Assembly (NCBI GenBank): GCA_024734495.1
Contig: JALMQS010000088.1
Span: 1,302,001-1,366,000, forward strand
DNA length: 64,000 bases
Direction of reading: 5' to 3'
DNA from: Forficula auricularia
Taxonomy: Eukaryota > Arthropoda > Insecta > Dermaptera > Forficulidae
This document shows positions 21,346-32,236 of this stretch, in pieces. The notes beneath the pieces were generated by a model. The model saw only the letters and a list, made by a program, of their open reading frames with translations. It was not told the origin of the DNA and did not search any database. Numbering within the stretch: position 1 is the first letter of the stretch; the number at the start of each line of letters is the position of its first letter. The position numbers and the translations under genes were made by a program.

Positions 21346-22265
21346 CGCCTTATAAAAGTATTTGAAGTAATATTAAATAAAATAAAATTTTAACAGATAT
21401 AATTTATAAGTATATACATTATATACAGCTAGCTCTTCATGTATAGAAGGACGAGAAGGGAACTAGCACTCACACATTGTCATATTAATGTAAATTAATT
21501 AATTATATTTTAAAATTGTATCGAAAAGTGAAACCTTTTTCAAGACTCGGTACGCTCTGCGGTTAGAGCCAGTAATAAATAAAAATCTTAAATATGTAAA
21601 ATACCCCATTAATAATTTATTTTCTAATTTAAATACCTTGAAATAGAATTAATTTCTTAAACAATTAATTGAAGAATCTTTTTTAATGTTTTTCAACATT
21701 CTTTTTGAGCTGGTATTCTCCTTTAAATTAGGTTTATTTTTTATTTTTGAACAAATAAATTAACTTAATAATTCATACATAATTTTTATTTAATTCAACG
21801 TTTCGACAGACTTCTGTCATCACTATCTCTTTCTACAATCAACAATACTAACACATTTATATTCTTCTAATTCGAAAATATCATCTACAATTTGACACTT
21901 ACTATTTCTGGTTAACATACCTTTTCTTTTCTATAGAGTTATTGTATTTATATTATATAGTCATTTAGCTAATTCATATATCGATAGAAACCATCGATCT
22001 TGTCTCGCAAATACATTGTAATGTTCCAGCAAGAGCCAACAGAGTTTCTGGGACATTTCACCTAAAGTTTTATAGGTGGAATTATTCTCAATTATTTCTC
22101 AATTCCTCGAGCTCTTAGGCTCTTGGATAAATATGCTCGGAGTGTCGATATCTTCATAGTCACTCGGCCCAAGTTAAGAGTGGCAATTATTGATTTATTG
22201 AAAAAAATTATTGATTAATTCAGAATTGAGAGCATTAATATATAATAATTTAATAATCATTGATA
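21346..22265. other. No gene; one degenerate hammerhead-like motif
   Basis: At 21795-21830 the minus strand reads GUGAUGA, CAGAAGUCUG, UCGAAACGUUGAA, a hammerhead-like word in which the first C of CUGAUGA is G. The remainder is unassigned. Confidence 0.4.
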
Positions 22266-22328
22266 GGGTTAAACCATAAAGTAGGCTTGGCACACAGGTT
22301 CGACTCCTGAAGGGAAACCTTCTATTAT
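22266..22328 (+). repeat. Fragment of tRNA-like SINE
   Basis: Contains GGCTTGGCACACAGGTTCGACTC: a B-box-like GGTTCGACTCC preceded by a shortened tRNA-like segment. Likely a degraded S2-type copy. Confidence 0.35.
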
Positions 22329-22676
22329 AAAAAACAAATATAAACATCTAAGAACATCAAAAATAATAGAGACTTAGACTATTCGAAGATCATTTTAAAA
22401 TCATATTTAATGTTTTATTTATATTTTTCTTAAAAGAACTAAAAGATAAAAATTTGTATTAGGCATGAAACCTCGATATCTGAGTTCGACTCACAATTAC
22501 TCACAATTAGACTGTTAATTTGAATAAATATTTTTCTAATTGAAAAGTTTTTATTTTGCCAAGAGTAGCAGAGTTGTTGATTTATAAAGAGAAACAAAGA
22601 GGTTTTCCTCTGCTTGATGCAAATAAACATTCACACATTTATATCAAATATATAAATGTATATATATTATTTATTT

Positions 22677-22838
22677 AAATTGAAAGTTTTTTTCCGAGAG
22701 TAGCAGAATTTTTATAAATTAAAGGAGACAATAAAAGAGTGTGTCTTCTGGTGGAATTATAAATTTTTAATTTATTTATAAATTAAAAAATTTATAATTC
22801 CAGCAGAAGACACACTCTTTTATTGTTCCCTTCAATTT
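22677..22838. mobile_element. Nested short hammerhead-family element lacking the ribozyme (11-bp target duplication)
   Basis: 162 bp flanked by ATTATTTATTT at 22666-22676 and 22839-22849. Its ends are the same as copies 1 and 2 (aaattgaaag, and ttcccttcaattt), but it consists only of the two arms meeting head to head, the ribozyme part being deleted. It sits inside copy 3, so it is younger. Confidence 0.8.
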
Positions 22839-22849
22839 ATTATTTATTT

Positions 22850-22896
22850 GTTTGAGACTATAGTTTCGAAGGCTTGGCCTTCATCATCAGTCATTT
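22850..22896 (-). ncRNA. Hammerhead ribozyme core with compensated stem I
   Basis: Minus strand: stem I UGA, CUGAUGA, unpaired U, stem II GAAGGC/GCCUUC with loop CAA, GAAA, short stem III, GUC, then UCA. Compared with the 6504-6550 copy, stem I changes from AGA/UCU to UGA/UCA and stem II from GAGGGC/GCCCUC to GAAGGC/GCCUUC, so base pairs change together. This covariation supports a conserved RNA fold. Confidence 0.7.
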
Positions 22897-23474
22897 TTTT
22901 AATTATAAATATTATTTTTCATGGGGTCAGTATCCCGTAGCTATTGAATTTTTTTTTGATCTTACTTAGCCGAAAGCCAGTTAGAATTTAAAAAAAAATG
23001 TTTTACTTTCACATTTATATTCTATAGAATATAATCGGGAAGTATTGCCTACCTGTGTCCTGACTATTTGAGAGCTTGTATCTCCGAAATGAAAAAAAGT
23101 TAATTTTATTTTGAAACTTCTAGGTGGAAGGAATCGATCCCCTTAATAGTTGGAAACCGAATTTGGAACATAAAACCAGATAGTGTGGTCCCCAGAGGCC
23201 AAAAAGGGGCCAAAAATCCATTGGTCAGTGCGTACTATGTACGTATGTACCTCCCCTTCTGTGTTTCGCAACCATAAGTCTCAGAGCTACGAAATCAGAA
23301 ACTTAAGCTCGATATAGGCTAGAAGGAGTACAGAAAGCTTTTGGGTGAAATTGGAAAACCGGAAGTGGACATTTACATAAAAGTTTTTTTTAATTCTAAG
23401 TGTCTTTCGGCTAAGAGCAAAAAAATTTCAATATCTACGCGATACTGACCCCATGAAAAATAATATTTATGATT

Positions 23475-23522
23475 AAAAACGACTCATGATGAAAGCCAAG
23501 CCTTCGAAACTATAGTCTTAAA
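23475..23522 (+). ncRNA. Decayed hammerhead core, partner arm
   Basis: Reads GACUCAUGAUG, GAAAGC/GCCUUC, GAAAC and GUC. CUGAUGA is mutated to CUCAUGA, stem II has one mismatch and stem I is lost, so it should be inactive. Confidence 0.45.
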
Positions 23523-23528
23523 CAAATA

Positions 23529-23570
<42 letters not shown>

Positions 23571-23767
23571 ATATATAGTGTATGTGTGTATGTTTATTTG
23601 CATCAAGCATAGGACAACCTCTTTGTTTCTCTTTAAGAAATATTTTTCGCGAAATACGTAAGACGTTTTCTAGTGTTTTTCAAGTTTGAGGTTAATGTTA
23701 TAGAGCTGAGGGTAGGGAATCAACCCTAAATTTTAACAAGTCGAATCCAAATGCCGAAAGTATATTA

Positions 23768-25056
23768 TTAGGTCATTCAATAAGTCCTTAGGATGACACA
23801 TAGATGGCGTTACTAGAATTTTTCGTATAATTTTTATTTAGTACTAAGCTTCAAACGATACGTGTATAAATTTGACAGCAATCTGACTATTGATTCGTGA
23901 GTTATAGCATTTTGTGTGAAGCAATTTTTGTTTTTGAAAAAAAAATGGGAAAAAGTGAATTTCGAGTTTTAATAAAGCATCGCTTTTTGATGAAAAAATT
24001 CAGTGAAACTAAACAATGGCTTGATAAACATTATCCGAACTCTGCTCCATCGAGACAATTGGTAGAGAAGTGGATTGCTGAATTTAAAAGTGGTCGTACC
24101 AGCACAAATGATGCAGAGCGCAGTGGACGCCCAAAAGATGCTGTTATTACAGAAAACATAAAAAAAATCCACAAATTGGTTATGAACGATCGCAAATTGA
24201 AGGTGCACGAGCTAGCTGACATTGTAAAGATTTCAGATGGTAGTGTTTTTACCATTGTAAACGAACATTTGGGTATGCGAAAGATCTGTGGAAAGAAGTG
24301 GGTGCCGCGTGAGCTCACAGTCGACCAAAAACAACAACGAATCGATGCTTCAGAGGAGTGTTTGGCGCTGTTAAACCGCAATAAAATGGAATTCTATCGT
24401 CGTTATGTGACAATGGATGAGACATGGCTTCACTATTACACACTAGAATCCAAAAGACAGTCAGCTGAGTGAACAGCAGTCGACGAACCGAATCCAAAGC
24501 GAGCAAAGACGCAACAGTCGGCCGGTAAGGTGATGGCGTCTGTATTTTGGGATTCGAACGGAATAATATTCATTGACTATCTCCAAAAGGAACTACCATC
24601 AACAGCGACCATTACTGTGCACTTTTGGATCGATTGAAGGCTGAAATTGCAAAGAAACGGCCACATTTGAAAAAGAAAAAAGTGTTGTTTCACCAAGACA
24701 ATGCACCGTGTCACAGATCGATGAAAACGATGGCGAAATTTAATGAATTGGGCTTCAAATTGCTTACCCACCCACCATTTTCTCCAGATTTAGCCCCCAG
24801 CGACTTTTTCCTGTTTTTAGATCTCAAGAGAATTCTTGCTGAAAAGAAATTTAAGTCCAGTGATGAAGTAATCGCTGAAACTGAAGCCTATTTTGACCAG
24901 AAAGAGAAATCGTACTATAAAAGTGGTATCGAAAAGTTGGAAAATCGCTATACTCGTTGTATCGCCCTCGAAGGCAACTATGTTGAATAATAAAATCGAG
25001 GTTTGTCAAAATTTTGTTTTTTTCTTACTTATCCTATGACTTATTGAATGACCTGT
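23768..25056 (+). mobile_element. mariner element, irritans-type, inactive
   Basis: 1289 bp with imperfect inverted ends (TTAGGTCATTCAATAAGTC on the left, GACTTATTGAATGACCTGT on the right) and TA duplications at 23766-23767 and 25057-25058. Length, ends and the transposase within are those of a full-size mariner. The copy is broken by a nonsense change and a frameshift. Confidence 0.9.
23945..24990 (+). pseudogene. mariner transposase (DD34D), irritans subfamily
   Basis: The start is taken at MGKSEFRVLIKHRF, 16 codons after the first ATG, where family similarity begins. The N-terminal helix-turn-helix region and WVPRELT linker are followed by the catalytic motifs: MDETWLHYY (first D), HQDNAPCH (second D) and SPDLAPSDFFLF (third D). 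Breaks: a TGA at 24470-24472 in place of the expected tryptophan codon after RQSAE, and a 1-base deletion near 24590 that shifts the frame. The C-terminus (RCIALEGNYVE) is intact. Not functional as it stands. Confidence 0.93.
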
Positions 25057-25058
25057 TA

Positions 25059-25858
25059 TATGTCAATAGATAATGCATAATAAGGAGCACGTTAAAAGAA
25101 AAAAAAATGGATCTCAACATCAAGCTCAGAAAAATGTATTGGCAAACTAGAACTAGATGAATAGGGTACGGTCCCCTTTGATATAGCCTTCATCTACTTT
25201 TTCAGGAAAGCACTTTGACCAGTAAATTTTCGGGGGTGGAGCTTCGTGCTGGAGAAAGGGGATTCGTCTGTTCAAGTGTGGGTCCTACCATATTCTTTTT
25301 TTCTAATTTATATACATTTATTTCAAATGCGAGAGAAATTAATATTATAAAAGCATTACGAATATGGTGGGGGTAGATAAACAAGAGTTGCTCAAACAAA
25401 TAATATTTGTTCTTAGTATTCTTTATACAAGAAGCATTAGTTGTTCATTTTAATATGAATTGAATGTTTAATTAAATTAATTGAATTGCGTCATGTTCGT
25501 TTCGATTCAAATCTGTTTTCTTGAAATTGGAAGGAGGGGACAAGAGGACAACGGACCCCCTGGACCCCTGGACCACCACCTCACAGTTACTGCGTGCCTG
25601 GGGCTTATAATATTAGGCGATGGACATAAATCTACCTTTTTCTAGCTGAAAGCGGCACTGTATTAGAATTTGTGAGGGTAGAGTATCTTTGGGACTCGTG
25701 CGTTGGTTGACTATCTCTAAGGGGCTTAACTCAAGTTAGGCCTTACTTTTCAAAGGATAATATCCTAATTGGCTAATTGATGCAGCATTTTAGTATTCTA
25801 AAACAATCATTCCTAAAATGATTATTGTTAACTAAACAACAATCTGATAAATAATATA
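25059..25858. other. No gene recognised
   Basis: AT-rich flank, then a more mixed stretch at 25150-25300 and 25540-25620 with runs such as ggaccccctggacccctgg. No inverted ends or known family found. Confidence 0.45.
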
Positions 25859-26512
25859 CAGGATGGGGCATAAAGATCTACCACATTTTGAATAGGTATA
25901 AAAATTGAAAAAACTTAACTAGAAAAAACTGAATATATTTTTCAAAACAACATAAAATATTTTTATTAATGTGTTTTAAATATTATCAGACAAAAAAAGT
26001 GGGGAGGGGGTCAAAATGAAAATTCTAGCCCTTTCGAACAAACTCAACCAAATTTTGTATACATATTCTGTGGACCACCAGAAGGCGAGAAATGCAAAAA
26101 CAAACCACCCAAAATGGGGAGAGGGGTCAAAAATCAAAATTCTAGTCCTTTCGACCAAACAAAAAATTTGGTTAGTTTTTGCATTTCTAGCCTTCTGGGG
26201 GTCCACAGAATGTGTATATAAAATTTTGTTGAGTTTGGTCAAAAGGGCTAGAATTTTCATGTTTACCCTCCTCCCCATTTTGGGTGGTTAATATTTGCAT
26301 TTCTAGCCTTTTTGAGGCCCACAGAATATGTATACAAAATTTGGTTGAGTTTGGTTGAAAGGGCTAGAATTTTCATTTTTGACACCCCCTAAAACACATT
26401 TAAAAAAAATTATTTTATGTTCTTTTCAAAAATATATTCAGTTTTATCCTAGTTAATTTTTTTCATTTTTTTATACGTCTTCAAAATGTGGTAGATCTTT
26501 TGCCCTACCCTG
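25859..26512. mobile_element. MITE with TA duplication and internal ~110-bp repeats
   Basis: Ends CAGGATGGGGCA and TGCCCTACCCTG, flanked by TA at 25857-25858 and 26513-26514. Terminal arms of ~60 bp share aagatctaccacattttga and its complement. Inside, a ~110-bp unit (caaaattctagccctttcg, then caaattttgtatacat, then cacagaa) occurs several times in both orientations. The same unit forms a direct pair at 53460-53700. Both frames through it are repeat artefacts. Confidence 0.8.
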
Positions 26513-26514
26513 TA

Positions 26515-27361
26515 TTAGTGAAGTCATTTTAAACATAAATAATATATGGTCATTGTTCTTATTTCAATCGCTTGCAGAACTACAGCTGATCAAAATTGTA
26601 TTTAAATATATGTGCAATATACATGAATTTACATTTATTTAACAATGAAAAAACACATTGATATTAAATATTTTTTAAAACAGAATAAAATACCTTGAAG
26701 AGCACCTAAAGGGAATTGTTTAAAGGGTTGAAATAAATACCTGCGATCAATGGAAACAAAGAATAATGGAGGTTACCATGCAAATTCAGGGAAAGGTTTA
26801 TTAATCCTTGATTCGTAGGTGCTTGCATAAGTTCTAATGAGCATATTTTGACCACTGTTTGAGAGAATTAATTTTGTAATTGAAAAACAATTTATAATTG
26901 TGTGCTGTTTTCATCATAATATCGTGACGCCTTCACTCAACCCTCTCGCTTAGATCTTAGCTCATCAATTGAAGTTCGAAGAATTAAACGGTCCAATTCT
27001 TCAAGGTTTACAAAAAAAGCATATTATAATAAATAGCGTAAAAGGATTTAGTAAATATTAATTACTTTAATTAATATCATTGTGAAAAAAATTTAAGATA
27101 TTTTTCAAACGAGGATATTTTGTGGATTTTTTCTTATGTTCTCTCAAATTTATTAAACAAAATTCGTAAGCAAAAGAAAATAGGTTTTTAGGTTTTAAAT
27201 AATAAGAATATAAGGATTCTTCGAAAAAAAATTTAAGTTTAAAACAGGATTCGCTGTACAAGTGCAAATGTGCATTGAGAAAAGGTTAAACTCAGCCTTG
27301 TTGGGGTAGATATGCATTCAAATCGAACGCTCTGCATTGCGGGTTGCATCACTAGGATCTG
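26515..27361. other. No gene recognised
   Basis: AT-rich. The 27067-27267 minus frame is lysine/phenylalanine-rich and unrecognised. Confidence 0.45.
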
Positions 27362-27377
27362 AATATCAAAAAGTACA

Positions 27378-27913
27378 ATAGTTTTTAAGGAATTTGGTGT
27401 TGGTACTTGGTGAAACATTTTTTAAAATTATTGGATAAAAATACTTGGTAGGTTTCACATTAAGATATAAAAAAATAAAACGAATTTATTTTTAGAGAAT
27501 CTTTAATCTCGATATATATATTTCGGGTGACTAACCCATCTTCACCTTTTCTCCCTCCAGTAATTTTAAATATTTACCCTTTTGTTATCTTAAAAATAAA
27601 TTTTACCATTGAGTTGTATTCAAATTTGAAATCCTCTTTTCTCAAAAGGCCATTCAAAATTAATCCAAAGTAGACTTCCTACCTTTTCTCCCTCCACTAA
27701 TTTTAAATATTTACTCTTTTGTTATCTTAAAAAATAAATTTTACCATTGACTTGTATTCAATTTCGACTTATTCAGGTCAGTTACTTTCTGTATCTCCTG
27801 AAGATGGGTTAGTCACCCGAAATATATATGTCGAGATTAAAGATTCTCTAAAAATAAATTCGTTTTATTTTTTTATATCTTAATGTGAAACCTACCAAGT
27901 ATTTTTATCCAAT
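27378..27913. mobile_element. Second hammerhead family, palindromic element (16-bp target duplication)
   Basis: 536 bp flanked by AATATCAAAAAGTACA at 27362-27377 and 27914-27929. Complementary arms of ~115 bp (27431-27545 and 27798-27913) enclose two direct copies of an ~80-bp unit (27545-27625 and 27681-27760, both with ccttttctccctcca). The first 50 bp belong to the ggtgaaacat repeat also at 14590, 29712, 40754 and 57265. No coding capacity. Confidence 0.8.
27793..27840 (+). ncRNA. Hammerhead ribozyme core with 5-bp stem I
   Basis: Stem I AUCUC (27793-27797) pairs with GAGAU (27833-27837). CUGAAGA at 27798-27804 satisfies CUGANGA. Stem II is GGGU/ACCC after one unpaired U, then GAAA. Stem III (AUAU/AUGU with one wobble) leads to GUC ending at 27832. 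Every core position is present, and sequence outside the core differs wholly from the first family. The mirror copy in the left arm (27500-27548, minus) has lost the first C of the core. Confidence 0.7.
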
Positions 27914-27929
27914 AATATCAAAAAGTACA

Positions 27930-29745
27930 TTTTGAATATAATTGCAATTTTTAATATAATATTTTTTGTAGGTTAGATTTGGTGCCAATATTTTTGTATT
28001 TCCAAACCACAGAACGGATTATATTTTTTTACTAAATATATACAGTTCTTTTATGAAAACAATCTTAAAACATTTATTAAATATGCAATCGGTTTGAAAA
28101 AATTCTGGAAATTTGGAAAACTATTTCAGTTAAGAATATATTGAAAATACGACATTGATACAGGTTGATAGAGGTTATCTTGACGTTCAAATTTAATTGA
28201 AATTAAATTAATCTAATGTAATACTTGAAGTTTTAATATCTTTCGAGATAATTTCATGTCCAAGGCATTCTGTGATATTGTCTATTTTCAAAATATTTAT
28301 TTGCTTATAATGGTTATGATAATTTTTCATATTAAAGGAAATATTGTTTCAAATTTACATAGATAAAGGGAGAATTTCTCCCGAAACCTTTGGATATTTA
28401 ATAAAAATTTTCAGATTCTTTTCATTAAAGAATTTATTATTTATTTAATACAAACACAAATATAAAACAATTGATAAAATATTTCAAAATTTATTTTTTA
28501 CTTTCTTGATGTTCCAATTTGGTGAAAATCAGAGAAAAATTGAATGTTTTTTGAGCTATGTAACAGTGGTAGCTAATGAGCTGAATTCCGTATTCATAGA
28601 CTGCTCTTCTAGGCTCTTTCTAATTTCAATTCTTCTAGTTGGGACGACGAAAAATTACCAAATCACTACCTAGTCTTGAAAATGTTTTCTCTTTTTCTAT
28701 TATATATTTATATATGCATTTTAGATTTCATAATTGATTGCAATCAAATTTGTCCAGAAATGTTTTTTAAAGATATTACTGATAATATTTTATATAGAAG
28801 TGTATTTATTTCGTATAATAATATAATCAAAAATATATTATTACAATTGTTTATATTTATCAAACTCGACCTCGGAAACTCAATATTCCAGAGAGCTGGC
28901 CTTCCAAAACCGTTCATATATTCAATACATGCGCCCTCATTTCTGATCCTTAAGACCGGCCGCTTCGGGGCACATCAGAGAGTATATACTTATTCTTACT
29001 TATATTACGCAGAAGACTCGCTCTTTGATTTATTCCTTCTAAACATGAATATATATAAACAATTAGGCAATTGAAGTTATTATTAATATATTTTTGTTTT
29101 TCATAGGATGAATATAATCGCTTACTCATGTAGCAGCTTTCATTGAAAGGTTCAAAATTTTGAATATTCGTTGGCTCTCATTTCTGATTCCTATTAAGAC
29201 CGTCCTTTGAGGGTACAGTAAGCGATATGAATTAATTTATTTTCAGGAGAAAACCATCTCTACGGTTTATTCCTTATAAAATAACAAAATTGTGACAAAT
29301 TGATATTATCATTAATAAATTTTGTTATCTCTGGAATGAAGATAATCACTTTCCAGTCGCTTTGACTATTTTCGAAAGCTAACTATTCATCTAATTTTAT
29401 TATTAATTGGCTTAAATGGATTCATATAAAGGATCGTTCATAATAAATTTTATAATTTACTTATTTTACCGCTATAAACAGATTAAATATCAATCTGTAT
29501 AAGTTCCCTGTCAAGGTTCTGTTTGAGGATTTCCACATACATCCCGGTGAGAATCATTCTATATTAAATTTATTAATTTACTTAATTTAGATATAATCAG
29601 ATTTAATATCTATTTATATAAAGTCCCTGGTTTTGTCCGGTGATTGCCACTTACATCCCGATGAATATATTAAATTGATAATATTACATAATTTCAATAT
29701 TTTTACTTATGGAAAGTGGTGTAGGTTTTAGGTGAAACATGATGT
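27930..29745. other. Repeat debris, no convincing gene
   Basis: 28365-28400 repeats the GGGAG/CUCCCGAAAC hairpin text of 12735. 28565-28675 shares gtagctaatgagctgaat and a gacgaaaaattaccaaatc tail with 37755-37880, probably the body of the 5S-type SINE. 28676-29074 is an open frame of 132 codons with extreme AT-driven composition and no domain; part overlaps arm-family words (gcagaagactcgctctttg). Not called as a gene. Confidence 0.45.
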
Positions 29746-29892
29746 TATTTAATAGAGTAAAGGGTGTGTAGTTTCACAGTGAATGAAATAAAACTCAAAG
29801 AGGTTTATACAAACTTTGTTTGTGTGTGTATAAACCTCTTTGAGTTTTATTTCATTCACTGTGAAACTACACACCCTTTACTCTATTAAATA
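29746..29892. repeat. Perfect 65-bp inverted repeat (147-bp hairpin)
   Basis: Arms 29746-29810 and 29828-29892 are exact complements around a 17-base loop rich in TTTG and TGTG. Absence of any mismatch means the palindrome is recent or actively corrected. It begins just after a ggtgaaacat fragment of the second hammerhead family. Confidence 0.9.
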
Positions 29893-29959
29893 ATTTCAAA
29901 ATTATATGGGTTATACAAACATGTATTCCTGTGATATATTATTTACTTTGGGAAGTTCA

Positions 29960-30055
29960 AAGCATTGATTACAAAGGACCACCGAAGTTAAGCAACATAT
30001 GGTTTGGTTTGTTCTCAGGTGGGTGAACTATACTCAGACACTCTAAGAAACGATA
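29960..30055 (+). repeat. 5S rRNA-derived SINE, copy 1
   Basis: Contains CACCGAAGTTAAGCAACAT, identical to the conserved centre of arthropod 5S rRNA, then a decayed box-C-like caggtgggtgaac. The flanking 5S ends are not recognisable, and a second copy shares the upstream text acaaagca-tga-ttacaaa. That places it in a 5S-derived SINE rather than an isolated 5S pseudogene. Confidence 0.6.
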
Positions 30056-30708
30056 AACGACACTCCATAAAAGTTTATGATATTGCCATTAAAGGCAAAA
30101 GAAGCTGGCCGATATATATGATTGCTAAAATGAACAAAAGCTATTTGAAAAAGTAAAAAATGATGTTATGCAATATTGATTGCACTAGTGCAATATCTCA
30201 GAAAATATCATTTTTATGGAAATTTTTAATATAAGATTTTTATAGCCGGCAAGACCTATTTACTCTTTCTAAGAGGAGAGATAACATTAATGATTTCAGA
30301 GAATCAGCCTGCCATCACTTAGGAAAATTAAAGTTGAAGCTCGCCAGAAGGAGCTTTTTCGCTGTATATAGATAGAAAATTTGAGAAATCCGTAAATTTT
30401 TTTAACTATTTTCAAACCTTTAGGAGTAGATTTTTTTAATACTCTCATAGTTTCTAATTACCTCTTGAATTCAAGATACCCATGAATTAATTACAAGATT
30501 TTAAAAAATATAGTTTTTGGCTGTAGCGTGATGAAAAACAACTTAATATTATTTTTTAACACTTAAAAAAAACTTTTCTTCTTAATTGGCAATTTGGAGA
30601 TGAATAAAATTAACTTTTTGAATTTTAAAATTTTAAAAAATATTGGTTTAGGTAGGTAGCGTGATGAGTCGATCGAACAAACCTTTTTTTGGGGAAAGAG
30701 AGCCGAGG

Positions 30709-30711
<3 letters not shown>
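30056..30711. other. No gene; repeat related to 31560-31960
   Basis: 30500-30700 shares words with 31700-31950 (ggctgtagtgtgatgaaaaa, aggtggtagtgtga, gatcgaacaaa), so both flanks of the LINE fragment are copies of one unnamed repeat. Confidence 0.45.
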
Positions 30712-30742
<31 letters not shown>

Positions 30743-31541
30743 GCAATCGAATGCAAGAAGGGGTGCACCAGTAAAGATGTAGCCCCTATGGATCTCGAAA
30801 GACCCTTGCATTACCGAAGAGAAGGGAAAGTTGATTAAGAGAGAGGATGTAGACGCAGGTGTCTATGCACCCTGGTTTTGAAGGTTTGAAGATCATAGGT
30901 GCTGGGAAAGATAGAGGCTGGGAGAGAGTTCCAGTTCCTTGAAGTCATGGGGATATATGTATTCGCGAATGAAGTGGTCCGGCACTTTTCCAATTTGACA
31001 GCGAAAGAGTGTTGGGAGTCGGCAAAACGTGTGCTGCGTGCAAAGCATGCTTTGGGGGGAATTATTGATTTTATCTCGTCAGAGCACCTGCCGTGATAGT
31101 ATCTATAGAAAAGGGAAAGGGCAGAGACATCTCTTCGATGAGCTAGCGAGTCGAGGGAGTCGGTGAGGGTAGAATCGTCAATTAGCCTGACGGCTCGTTT
31201 CTGAATTGCATCAAGGGTAGCAAGAGAATATTTTGAGGCTCCTCTCCATAGATGAGAGCCGTATTCGAGACAGGGGCGGATTTGGGCCTTGTAGATGGTG
31301 AGAAGTTGTGGGGGTTTGTAAAATCGCTTGGACCTGAATAAGAAGCCAATCTTCCTTGCTGCAGATTTCGCCACAGAGGAGATGTGTTCATTCCAAGACA
31401 GGTCAGATGCGACAGAGACGCCCAACATGGATAGGCTGTCACACATTTTCAGGGTATTCGAATCGAAGTGAATATCAGGAAATCTCTATTTTCGCGCCTA
31501 GAAATTAGACAACATTGAGTCTTATTTGAATTAAAGTTAAC
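30712..31541 (-). mobile_element. 5'-truncated non-LTR retrotransposon (LINE) with poly(A)
   Basis: On the minus strand it reads a reverse-transcriptase C-terminal region, about 90 bp of 3' UTR, and a poly(A) of 28 bases (T run at 30712-30739). Similarity stops near 31541, typical of 5' truncation during target-primed reverse transcription. No target duplication is obvious. The related LINE remnants at 9974, 12040 and 45085 are older. Confidence 0.85.
30835..31535 (-). pseudogene. LINE reverse transcriptase, C-terminal domain fragment
   Basis: Minus strand from 31446 reads MLGVSVASDLSWNEHISSV, RPCLEYGSHLWRGA, SLDSLAHRRD, FYRYYHGRCS, MTSRNWNSLPASIFPS and a basic tail, all typical of the region after the RT palm in jockey/CR1-like elements. 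Similarity continues upstream to about 31535 (NFNSNKTQCCLISRR) in another frame, so a single frameshift lies near 31480. About 230 residues remain; the endonuclease and RT catalytic motifs are absent. Confidence 0.88.
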
Positions 31542-31559
31542 AGGTTATCAATTTATCGG

Positions 31560-32236
31560 AATCTTTTCTTTTTTTACCATGTGGACCGATTTCGATGATT
31601 TTTTTTAAAATGATTTTCAGCCTCTTAAGTGTATAATTTTTCAAGAATTGTTTCTTAATCTGTGGTAAAGTCCTGAATAGAAATTACCACATAATTTTAA
31701 CAATATAAGTATAGGCTGTAGTGTGATGAAAAAATACCTCTATTACCGCTTCTCAATTTTTTAGGAGTGAAATATTTTAAAAATATTTTCTTATTTTTAC
31801 CACGTGGACCGATTTCGATGATTTTGAAATTGAAAATAAGTAGTTTAGTAACGAATAGAATAAACTGATTAAATTTCCAAATTTTTAAAAATAGGCTTAG
31901 GTGGTAGTGTGAAGACTGATGAGCAATTCGAACAAAGCTTTTTATATAGAGAAAGTAAATAAAATCTTCAATTTCATATTATGATAATGAAAATAAATTT
32001 GGAAGCAAAAAATAGGCCCTTCTCTAAATTTTCACTTTCATAAGAAATAACTCAAAAATAAGCTGATGTGGCCATCCACATGACTTTACCATACACCATT
32101 CCCTTATATTCAATATTTATTAAAATAATTTTTTATCAATTATGAAAGAATGCAATGTCGATGTCAAAATTTAAATTAAGATATAACATTATTTTTATTC
32201 GAATAAATGTAAATCTCATTGAGTAAGAATGCCTAC
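31560..32236. other. Unnamed repeat, no gene
   Basis: Contains the second copy of the repeat flanking the LINE. 32041-32095 matches the complement of 53757-53812 (atggtaaagtca-gtggat), adjoining a hammerhead-like core there. Nothing coding recognised. Confidence 0.45.

Larger units (their letters stand above)
22537..23637. mobile_element. Hammerhead-type palindromic element, copy 3 (11-bp target duplication), with nested copy
   Basis: Flanked by exact duplications AAATATTTTTC at 22526-22536 and 23638-23648. Outer arms (22580-22635 and 23585-23637) carry the tgcatcaagcataggacaa word in inverted orientation. Inner arms 22900-22985 and 23395-23480 are complementary (catggggtcagtatc and gatactgaccccatg). 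The central 400 bp is unique and has no recognisable coding. A minus-strand hammerhead lies left of the centre and a decayed plus-strand partner right of it. Confidence 0.8.

Noticed and set aside
26016..26291. Overlapping ~90-100-codon frames on both strands
   Set aside because: Both are products of the inverted internal repeats of the MITE, giving similar peptides on each strand.
28676..29074. 132-codon open frame on the plus strand
   Set aside because: Composition is AT-driven (I, F, Y, L, N), no domain, and part of it is hammerhead-arm repeat text.
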